Below, piece by piece: positions 57,796-64,000 of a DNA stretch of 64,000 bases. Within the stretch, counting starts at the first letter, position 1, and every line of letters begins with the position of its first letter. Position numbers and translations under genes: made by a program. This DNA comes from Acidobacteriota bacterium (lineage in GTDB: Bacteria > Acidobacteriota > Thermoanaerobaculia > Gp7-AA8). The DNA lies in the NCBI GenBank assembly GCA_021781455.1, contig JAJXWV010000024.1, positions 16,940 through 80,939 on the forward strand. Direction: 5' to 3'. The notes under the pieces are model-generated. The model made no database searches, was not told where the DNA came from, and saw only the letters and a program-made list of their open reading frames with translations.

Positions 57796-59652
57796 TTAGG
57801 ATCTCGCCCGCTCCGACGCGAACACCGCGTTGCTGAACGCGTAGCCCGCCTGCGTGAGGAAGATCTCCAGACCCGTGACATTGTCGATTGGACCGTGATT
57901 CTCGGCGTTGTCCCCATAAAGGATACCAATCGTACGGTCGGCGTGCGCGATCGGGAGAGCCACGACCTCGCTCGGCAGCGCTCCGCCGAGGTGCTCGACG
58001 AGGTCGACGTTGGCGGGCGTCTTTCGCATCTTTCCGCGATGGGGAGCGCCCGTGGACGCCACGTCTGCGAGGATCGAGGGAATGTTCCGGGCGATGCGGA
58101 TGCGCTTTACCCGTCCCGACATCTCCTCACCTCCTCCGGTGACGCCGAAGCCGCCCAGGCCGACGAACTCGCCGTTGCGGAGGACGAAGAGCGCGCCCCG
58201 GTCGACGTACTGCGAGGCCAGGCGCAGGATGGTCGCCGAGACTTCCCCGATGTCGTTCGGGTTCGAGAGCTCGTTGATGAGCTGCTTGAGGAGGCCGAAG
58301 CTGCGGTCGACGCTGTCCTTGCTGGCCAGCTCGTAAAACTTCTTTCCGGCTTCGACTCCGTAGCGGCCGGTCAGCTCTTCCCACTGCTGAAAGGAGCGCT
58401 CGGCAAACAGCACGAGCTCATCGGCGAAGAGGGAAAGCTCTTCCTCCGCCAGCCCCGGCTGCAGCCGCGCCGGAGTGGGCTTGGTCAGATAGAGATCGGC
58501 GCCGGCGCGAAGGACGTCGTGCCGCCGTCGAAGATCCGCGGCCGGATCGACGAGGACCACCGGCAGACGCGGATTGCGCGCCTTCAACTGCTGCATCAAC
58601 CGGACCGAAGGACCGTCGCTGGTCTTGTCTTCTTCGCTGAGCTCGAGAAAGGTGACGAAGAAACTGTTCGAGCGGAACAGGTCGGTCATGGCCGCGCGGA
58701 CGTCCTCGAGCGAGCCGTACTGGAAAATCCTCACGTTCTTCCGGGCGAAGGCGCGCTTCGCGGCCACCCGCACGAGCGGGTTGCGCTCGTACAGCACCAC
58801 GTTCCGGAATTGAGCCTCGGGTGTCTCGATCGAGAACAGCCCCCCCGCGACCTTGAATTGCCCGGCGGCGGAGCCGTGGGGCGGGTTCTGCGCAGCCGGC
58901 GCAGGAGGAGGGGCGGGCGGAGCGGACTGCGGAAACGGCTCCTCGTCGACAACGGGCGTGAAGGTCGCCGGGGCCTCAGGCAGAGGAAACGCCACGGACT
59001 GCGGAGCGGCGACGGGCGGGGCGGGCGGGCGTTCGGCTGCTGCGGTGGCGCGCTGGCCGAGGCCGAGGTCGAGAGAGGCGGGGGCGGCGGGCTCGCCGGA
59101 AGTCGCTCCGCGCAGGAGCTCCTTACCCGCCTTGAGCGACTCCTCGAGGCCCTTGAGCGGCTTGAGCTTCTCGCCTTCGGGCCCGCCGAGGATCTTCTGC
59201 GGCGCCAGGCCGCCTTCCTTGAAGATCGAGTCCGGGTCGTACTCGACATCGAGCAACGTCATCGAGTCGCTGAGGATGAAGTTGAACTCCCCTTCGCGGC
59301 TGTCCATCAGGGGTGTCACGACTTCGACGATGCGGGATCGGATGGCGTCGGCCAGGTCTTCGGGGCTGAGCAGGTTCATCTCGACGATCGCCGTGCCGTA
59401 GGCGATGCCGCTTTCCTCCATCTTCCTGAGGCTGGCCGCCTGCAAGGTGTTGACGAGGCTCTTCTTCTCGAGGAAAGCGACCAGGTCGGGATATTCGGGG
59501 GAGGAGGCGTTGACCACCAGCCCCTGCCGGAAAAGCACGGTGTGGCGGCCGCTTTCATCGATGATCTCGAGCACGCCCGTACGCCGGCTGAGAAAGACGA
59601 TCTGGACGATGTCGATGAGGGAGAGGTCTTCGAGCCGCCCGAGAAGACTCAT
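57796..59652 (-). CDS. PATAN (DUF4388) - pseudo-receiver - GAF-like signalling protein
   Basis: 618 residues. Residues 1-110 are a DUF4388/PATAN domain (SLLGRLEDLSLIDIVQIVFL, GVLEIIDESGRHTVLFRQG). A Pro/Ala-rich linker (about 200-285) follows. Residues about 300-420 resemble a receiver (VVLYERNPLVRVAAKRAF ... LTKPTP) but the phospho-acceptor stretch reads FLELSEED, without the usual Asp context. The last 170 residues look GAF-like (RGALFVLRNGEFVGLGGFGV). PATAN proteins act as protein-interaction parts in cyanobacterial phototaxis and type IV pilus control. It heads the chemosensory cluster and may serve in place of a receptor. Confidence 0.75.
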   Translation of the reverse strand: MSLLGRLEDLSLIDIVQIVFLSRRTGVLEIIDESGRHTVLFRQGLVVNASSPEYPDLVAFLEKKSLVNTLQAASLRKMEESGIAYGTAIVEMNLLSPEDLADAIRSRIVEVVTPLMDSREGEFNFILSDSMTLLDVEYDPDSIFKEGGLAPQKILGGPEGEKLKPLKGLEESLKAGKELLRGATSGEPAAPASLDLGLGQRATAAAERPPAPPVAAPQSVAFPLPEAPATFTPVVDEEPFPQSAPPAPPPAPAAQNPPHGSAAGQFKVAGGLFSIETPEAQFRNVVLYERNPLVRVAAKRAFARKNVRIFQYGSLEDVRAAMTDLFRSNSFFVTFLELSEEDKTSDGPSVRLMQQLKARNPRLPVVLVDPAADLRRRHDVLRAGADLYLTKPTPARLQPGLAEEELSLFADELVLFAERSFQQWEELTGRYGVEAGKKFYELASKDSVDRSFGLLKQLINELSNPNDIGEVSATILRLASQYVDRGALFVLRNGEFVGLGGFGVTGGGEEMSGRVKRIRIARNIPSILADVASTGAPHRGKMRKTPANVDLVEHLGGALPSEVVALPIAHADRTIGILYGDNAENHGPIDNVTGLEIFLTQAGYAFSNAVFASERARS

Positions 59653-59669
59653 GGGGTGCCCCCACCCAG

Positions 59670-59747
59670 GCTGTTGGCTGTTGGCTGTTGGCTCCTGGGC
59701 GAACACGTCCCTCCCAAGAGCCAAGAGCCACGAGCCAAGAGCTGTTT
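59670..59747. repeat. Word-hairpin, 7-nt word TTGGCTS
   Basis: The left arm is TTGGCTG twice and TTGGCTC; the right arm is CCAAGAG/CCAAGAG/CCACGAG/CCAAGAG. It has the same word as at 42066. It separates nusB from the PATAN gene. Confidence 0.9.
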
Positions 59748-59752
59748 CCGCC

Positions 59753-60166
59753 TCACGTCGCGAGATTGTACCGTTTGAGGATTCCGTCCAGTATGCCGTT
59801 GATGAACTGCGACGACTTCTGCGTCCCGAACCTCTTGGCGATCTCGATGGCCTCGTCGATGATGACCAGCTTCGGGGTGTCGCTCTCGTGCAGGAATTCG
59901 TAGACCGACATGCGGATGATGTTGCGGTCCACCACGGCCATGCGCGACAGCCGCCAGTTCTCGGCCTGCTGCTGGATGATGTCGTCGATCTCGGCGAGGT
60001 AGCTCACCGTCCCACGGAAGATCCGCACCGCGAATTCCCGCGTGTTTGCCTTCGACTTCTGCAGATCCTCGAACGTGGCGATGATCATGTCAGGCTCATT
60101 GCCTGCCATGTCGTATTGAAAGAGCATCTGCAGCGCGAGCTCACGCGCTTTCCGCCGGGCACCCAT
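59753..60166 (-). CDS. nusB: Transcription antitermination factor NusB
   Basis: 137 residues, the normal length. GARRKARELALQMLFQYDM is the RNA-binding start of NusB, and NWRLSRMAVVDRNIIRMSVYE and PKLVIIDEAIEIAKRFGT are the conserved later segments. It acts in the ribosomal RNA antitermination complex. It follows ribH, the usual neighbour of nusB in many bacteria. I chose the ATG at 60166 because earlier frame codons belong to a word-hairpin. Confidence 0.95.
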   Translation of the reverse strand: MGARRKARELALQMLFQYDMAGNEPDMIIATFEDLQKSKANTREFAVRIFRGTVSYLAEIDDIIQQQAENWRLSRMAVVDRNIIRMSVYEFLHESDTPKLVIIDEAIEIAKRFGTQKSSQFINGILDGILKRYNLAT

Positions 60167-60203
60167 GGGTATGTTGTTGTCTATCCTTTCTTCGTGCCAA
60201 CCG

Positions 60204-60292
60204 AGTGCTGAGTACTGAGTGCTGAGTACTGAGTACTGAGTCGAATCGCGCCCCGGACACTCAGTACTCAGCACTCAGTACTCAGCACTTCA
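60204..60292. repeat. Word-hairpin, 7-nt word TGAGTAC/TGAGTGC
   Basis: The left arm has five tandem words (GTGCTGA/GTACTGA type); the right arm has ACTCAGT/ACTCAGC words in the reverse order. It lies between ribH and nusB. Confidence 0.92.
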
Positions 60293-60772
60293 TTGTGTTT
60301 CCCGTCGAGCTACGAGCCTCCTGAGATTCGCCATCTCGATCGCCGCGAGCGCGGCTTCCCAACCCTTATTGCCACTGCCGGGCGAAGAGCGGGCCACGGC
60401 CTGCTCCTGGGTGTTGACCGTGATCACGCCGAACGCCACCGGGAATCGCGTATGGACGGCCACGCGAGAGAGTTCGCTGGTCACCTGCGCGGAGATGAAA
60501 TCGAAGTGCGGAGTTTCGCCGCGCAGAAGACAGCCGACCGTGACGATCGCGTCGAAGGTCCCCTGCTCCACGAGCAGACGCGCCATCATCGGAATCTCGA
60601 ATGCTCCCGGCACGCGATAGACCGAGACATCCTCGTCCCGTGCGCCGTGCCGCCGCAGACAATCGAGCGCGCCCTCGAGCAGCCCCGAGACGATCTCGTC
60701 GTTGAAGCGGCTGGCGATCACACCGAAGCGAAGCCCCTCGGCATTCAGATCCCCTTCGAAAGAGCGCGGCAT
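60290..60772 (-). CDS. ribH: 6,7-dimethyl-8-ribityllumazine synthase
   Basis: 160 residues. RFGVIASRFNDEIVSGLLEG, VPGAFEIPMMARLL, VTVGCLLRGETPHFDFI (catalytic His) and PVAFGVITVNTQEQA are the family segments. It makes the last riboflavin precursor in the cytosol from the pyrimidine and butanone phosphate. Other rib genes are not in the window. Confidence 0.95.
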   Translation of the reverse strand: MPRSFEGDLNAEGLRFGVIASRFNDEIVSGLLEGALDCLRRHGARDEDVSVYRVPGAFEIPMMARLLVEQGTFDAIVTVGCLLRGETPHFDFISAQVTSELSRVAVHTRFPVAFGVITVNTQEQAVARSSPGSGNKGWEAALAAIEMANLRRLVARRETQ

Positions 60773-60811
60773 TTGCGGGCGGGATTATATGGGCGAGTCG
60801 GGCGGGGCGGG

Positions 60812-60932
60812 TTGCGAGGTTACGAGGTTACGAGGTTACGGCCTGACCAGCTCGATGATCTGGAGACTGATCGATCCATCGCCCACCGCGCAACCTCGCA
60901 ACCCCGTAACCGCGTAACCGCGTAACCGCAGT
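60812..60932. repeat. Word-hairpin, 8-nt word GGTTACGA
   Basis: The left arm is GGTTGCGA then GGTTACGA twice; the right arm is ACCGCGCA/ACCTCGCA/ACCCCGTA/ACCGCGTA/ACCGCGTA. The loop is about 50 bases. It separates the amidase and ribH genes. Confidence 0.9.
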
Positions 60933-60936
60933 TCGA

Positions 60937-62790
60937 TCACCGCCCCCTGGCCACGTGCACCGGAATCGCGGCCGGCTCCTTGTCCTCAAAAAAAGAGACG
61001 ATCCCCCGGTAGATGGCCTGGGCCACGTGCTCGCGGTACTTCTTCGTCTTCATGAGGGTGCGGTCGTTGCCGTTGCCGAGGTTGCAGATCTCGAGGAGGA
61101 GTCGCGTGGGGACGACGTTGTAGCGGATCACGGCCGGCACCCACTCGCGGCCGTCGCGGACGACGTTGTCGCGAACCGGGGCGAACGGATGCGTCTTCAG
61201 CCCCGCCTGCCCGAACGAGTCGATGATCGACTCCGCGAGATCGCGGGAAAGCCCTTCCGCCACCAGCGACTCTTTTTCCGAGTGTGTGACCACCGGCTTC
61301 TCCCGCACCTCGGCACGCGCCAGGTAGACCTCCGCGCTCTTGCGATAGGAGCCCTGCACGTAGCGCTCGCCGGGGATATAGGCCATCGCGCCGCGCAGCG
61401 ACGGGTGGAGCGAGTCGGCGTGGATGGAGATGAAGATGACCTTCTCCGGCGGCACGGCGTCCCTCAGGGCGCGGCGGAAGATCGAGTTCGCCAGATACCA
61501 GCGCAGGTTCACGCCGACGACCGAATCGTCGAGTTTGTAGCGCGGCGTGGTCAGGACGACGTGGTCGTTCGCTTCCTCCGGCTCGTCATCGGGCGAGATC
61601 TCGTAGGCGTGCGACCTCGATTTGGTCGTCGTCCAGACCTTCGCGCCGCTCCGTTTCTCGAGCACGCGTTTGAGTCGGCAGGTGACGTCGTAGACGTAAC
61701 TCGCCTCCTCGACTTCGTTGTGAACGGTGCCTGCGTCGCGCCCGCCGTGGCCCGCGTCGAGAATGACCCAGACGCCGGAGAGATTCTTCGCCCGCGTTCG
61801 TTTGGCGAGCTTCGCGCTCTCCCGTATGGAGTTCTCCGCGGCCACGCGGGCCGGATCGCCCGCGGGCCGGTACTCTGGCAGCAGCAGGTCCATCGGGATC
61901 TTCACCGGATAGCCGACGCGGATCTTCGTGACGTCCTCGATGCCGTTGAATTTCACGATGCGGTCGAGGACCTCGCCGACGTCTTTCGCGTAGACGCGTC
62001 CGGTGAAGCGGATGGCCACCGAGGAGTAGAGCGCCTCGTCCTTCTGCAGCCGGTACACGGCGTAGGGGATCCCGGCTTTGCGCTCGTAGGTCAGCGACGG
62101 CTGTCCCACGGAGACAGCTTCCACCACGGCCGTCTCCGCAGCATTTTCATGCGCGCTCGTACGCTGAACCGGATCGTCTGCCGATTCCCGAACCTCTGCT
62201 GCCGTCGACGCTGCATTCTGTCCCTCCACCTCGCGCGGTCCGCGGAACGCGGCCGTGAGCAGTTGTGCCGGAACGACGATGACGTCCCCTCTTCGGGTCG
62301 AGAGCCCCTGGCCGGGATTCGCCTTGCGGATGGCCGTGTAGTTCGCACCGTCGCCCGTGAACCAGGCGGCGATGTTCCACAGCGACTCCCCTTCGATGCC
62401 GTTGCCGATGACGACGTGGCGCCATCCTGCGCCGGTGAGGCGGTCCGCGGCGAAAAGCGCCCGGATGGTCTGCTGCTGCAGCTCAGGACGGAGCAGCGCG
62501 AACGGCACGCGCACCGTCTGACTGGTGGTGAGGTTCGGACCGGCGGAGTTGTACGAGGCGATCTCCTGCCAGTGCGCCGCGTCGCCGCTGATGCGCTTCG
62601 CCAGCCGCGTCCAGGCGTCCCCCGGATGCGGCTTCACGACCGCGACGATCTCGTATTCGTGCGTCAGCGAAGCGCGCAGCTCCGGCGTGATGGGAGCCGT
62701 GGCGATGAAGTCGTTCGTGGTGGAGGCGGCCGCAGGAAGAGCCGCATTGAAAAGGAGGACAACCGGGATCCACACCCACCACGTCCGCAC
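60937..62790 (-). CDS. Exported N-acetylmuramoyl-L-alanine amidase (Amidase_3) with LysM-like repeats
   Basis: 617 residues: signal peptide (1-22), LysM-like segments (about 45-100 and 125-176, ending VRVPFALL and VIVVPAQL, and a third at about 240-303), a linker and an Amidase_3 domain (338-610). Zinc and catalytic residues are H348 (DAGHGG), E361 or E362 (HNEVEEA), H457 (SIHADS) and E567 (LLEICN). It cuts the bond between MurNAc and L-Ala in peptidoglycan during cell separation or remodelling. The Amidase_3 domain has an insert of about 50 residues between the first two motifs and the third. Confidence 0.9.
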   Translation of the reverse strand: MRTWWVWIPVVLLFNAALPAAASTTNDFIATAPITPELRASLTHEYEIVAVVKPHPGDAWTRLAKRISGDAAHWQEIASYNSAGPNLTTSQTVRVPFALLRPELQQQTIRALFAADRLTGAGWRHVVIGNGIEGESLWNIAAWFTGDGANYTAIRKANPGQGLSTRRGDVIVVPAQLLTAAFRGPREVEGQNAASTAAEVRESADDPVQRTSAHENAAETAVVEAVSVGQPSLTYERKAGIPYAVYRLQKDEALYSSVAIRFTGRVYAKDVGEVLDRIVKFNGIEDVTKIRVGYPVKIPMDLLLPEYRPAGDPARVAAENSIRESAKLAKRTRAKNLSGVWVILDAGHGGRDAGTVHNEVEEASYVYDVTCRLKRVLEKRSGAKVWTTTKSRSHAYEISPDDEPEEANDHVVLTTPRYKLDDSVVGVNLRWYLANSIFRRALRDAVPPEKVIFISIHADSLHPSLRGAMAYIPGERYVQGSYRKSAEVYLARAEVREKPVVTHSEKESLVAEGLSRDLAESIIDSFGQAGLKTHPFAPVRDNVVRDGREWVPAVIRYNVVPTRLLLEICNLGNGNDRTLMKTKKYREHVAQAIYRGIVSFFEDKEPAAIPVHVARGR

Positions 62791-62827
62791 GCCGTGATTT
62801 TAGCACCGGACCTCGTCGGGGAACGCG

Positions 62828-62990
62828 CCAACCCGTCACTCAGAGCCTCTCCCCCGTCACTCTGAGCCGGCGGAGACGCGGGGATGGATGGGTGGGCCTC
62901 AGAGGCTGTGCAGAAATAGAAAACAGTGCGAACTTTAAGGAGGGCAGGCTGGAAAGCCTGCCCCACACGGATCGCTTCAGAGTGACGGGG
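62828..62990. repeat. P3 left arm, P4 hairpin and P3 right arm
   Basis: CACTCTGAGCCGGCGGAGAC (62850), AGGCTGGAAAGCCTGCCCCA (62944) and CAGAGTGACGGGG (62968). The inner GAGTCTC part of P3 is missing. It lies between gatA and the amidase gene. Confidence 0.78.
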
Positions 62991-64000
62991 GCGCCTTCCG
63001 CCAGTATCCCGTCTCCCGCTCGAACGCCTCCGCCGCGCGGAACATCGCGCGCTCGGCAAAGTGCGGAGCCATGATCTGCAGCGACAGCGGCAGGCCGCGC
63101 GAGTCGAAGCCCGACGGCACCGCGATCGCCGGCACGCCCACCAGGTTCGCCGGTGCGGTGAAGATATCGTTGAGGTACATCGACAGCGGATCCGTCGTCT
63201 TCGCGCCGATCTCGAACGCGGCCTCGGGCGTGGTCGGCGTCAGCAGGAAGTCGACCGTGCGGAACGCCTCCTCAAAGTCGTGTCGGAGCTTCGCCCGGAC
63301 GCGCTGGGCCCGCGAGTAGTACGCGTCGTAGTAACCCGACGACAGCGCGAACGTGCCCAGCATGATCCGCCGCTTCACCTCGGCGCCGAAGCCTTCGCCG
63401 CGGGAGTCGAAGTAGAGGTCCTCGACCGTCGCGGCGCGCTCGCTGCGGTGCCCGTATCTCACACCATCAAACCGCGACAGGTTCGCGCTCGCTTCGGCAT
63501 TCGCCACGATGTAGTAAATCGCGATCGACCGGCCGATGGTCGGGACGCTGACGTCGACGACCACCGCACCGGCGCCGCGCAACACCGCCAGCGCCGCGTC
63601 GAAATTCGTGCGCATCTCTCCTGCGAGCCGCTCGACGGCTTCGCGCACGACTCCGAATCGCAGTCCGCGAGGTCCCTTGCCGAGATCAGCGGTGTAATCG
63701 TCGACCGGCTGTGGGCTCGAGGTGGAGTCATGCGGATCGTGCCCTGCGATCACACCGAGGAGCTCGGCGGACTCGCGAACCGTCTTCGTGACGATGCCGA
63801 TCTGGTCGAGGCCCGACGCGAAGGCAACCAGGCCCCAGCGGCTGACGCGGCCGTAGGTCGGCTTCACCCCGACGACACCGCACAGCGCGGCCGGCTGGCG
63901 CACCGAGCCGCCGGTCTCCGAGCCGAGGGCGGCCGGGACCATGCGCGCGGCCACCGCCGCGGCCGAGCCGCCCGAGGAGCCGCCCGCGACGCGCGTGAGG
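62977..64000 (-). CDS. gatA: Glutamyl-tRNA(Gln)/aspartyl-tRNA(Asn) amidotransferase subunit A (5' end outside window)
   Basis: The C-terminal 340 residues are visible and the frame stays open to the window edge. The amidase signature starts at the edge (VAGGSSGGSAAAVAARM, followed by GSETGGSVRQPAALCG with the catalytic Ser), then GVKPTYGRVSRWGLVAFASG and, near the end, TAPANLVGVPAIAVPSGF and LPLSLQIMAPHF. It frees ammonia from glutamine for transamidation of mischarged tRNA, in complex with GatB and GatC. The stop codon lies within the edge of a P3/P4 repeat. Confidence 0.95.
   Translation of the reverse strand, partial: LTRVAGGSSGGSAAAVAARMVPAALGSETGGSVRQPAALCGVVGVKPTYGRVSRWGLVAFASGLDQIGIVTKTVRESAELLGVIAGHDPHDSTSSPQPVDDYTADLGKGPRGLRFGVVREAVERLAGEMRTNFDAALAVLRGAGAVVVDVSVPTIGRSIAIYYIVANAEASANLSRFDGVRYGHRSERAATVEDLYFDSRGEGFGAEVKRRIMLGTFALSSGYYDAYYSRAQRVRAKLRHDFEEAFRTVDFLLTPTTPEAAFEIGAKTTDPLSMYLNDIFTAPANLVGVPAIAVPSGFDSRGLPLSLQIMAPHFAERAMFRAAEAFERETGYWRKAPPSL

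Noticed and set aside
60955..62865. Plus-strand frame opposite the amidase gene
   Set aside because: The amidase zinc motifs and signal peptide support the minus strand; the plus frame shows no family pattern.

Overview
This 64 kb window is GC-rich chromosomal DNA, probably from an uncultivated Gram-negative aerobe. The gene set is a caa3-type oxidase, a bc-type complex with a multihaem cytochrome, a myxobacterial-type DUF2378 protein, HEAT-repeat and PATAN signalling proteins, and an AddAB recombination pair. I read it as a deep-branching Acidobacteriota (Thermoanaerobaculia-like) or, less likely, Myxococcota; this is an inference from gene content only. I see no rRNA, tRNA, CRISPR array, prophage or transposase gene.

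Layout. 1-11 kb holds mixed housekeeping genes: an O-antigen-ligase tail, a Cys/Met PLP enzyme, a DUF2378 protein, a small tetrahaem cytochrome, an exported murein-peptide pair (dipeptide epimerase plus NlpC/P60), RNase Z, a receiver-EAL protein, a phosphohexomutase and a thin [2Fe-2S] ferredoxin. 11.3-15.3 kb (minus strand) holds ftsY, a ClpX-like ATPase, a tail-anchored protein with a receiver protein, and a VanZ-like protein. 15.5-25 kb (plus strand) holds addB-addA, marC, a lipid kinase that apparently starts at CTG, and a broken MFS gene. From 25.1 kb to the end every gene is on the minus strand. Read in the direction of transcription from the right these are: gatA (partial), a peptidoglycan amidase, ribH and nusB; a chemosensory cluster with no receptor (PATAN, CheY, CheA, ExeA-like ATPase, CheW, zinc-ribbon pseudo-receiver, HEAT protein, CheR, CheB, GAF coiled-coil protein, CheY); a GT-C glycosyltransferase; a quinol-oxidising cluster (polyferredoxin, HEAT protein, Rieske, cytochrome b, long cytochrome b C-terminal subunit, octahaem cytochrome c); an oxidase cluster (cupredoxin lipoprotein, coxA, coxC, coxD, two small membrane proteins, coxB, ctaA, ctaB, sco, DUF420); then Nudix, pdxH and arsC. 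The last two respiratory clusters together would carry electrons from quinol through Rieske, cytochrome b and multihaem cytochrome to CuA and oxygen, with haem A and copper-insertion factors supplied alongside.

The most striking feature is not a gene. Almost every gap between genes is filled by inverted repeats of a few kinds. One kind, found at more than 20 loci, has arms made of tandem 7-nt (sometimes 8-nt) words. The word differs from locus to locus, and its reverse complement forms the opposite arm. Other kinds (called P1 to P6 here) are dispersed palindromic elements of more constant sequence. Several of both kinds sit inside protein-coding genes in frame (addB four times, addA, cheW, a glycosyltransferase), adding low-complexity peptides without breaking the reading frame.
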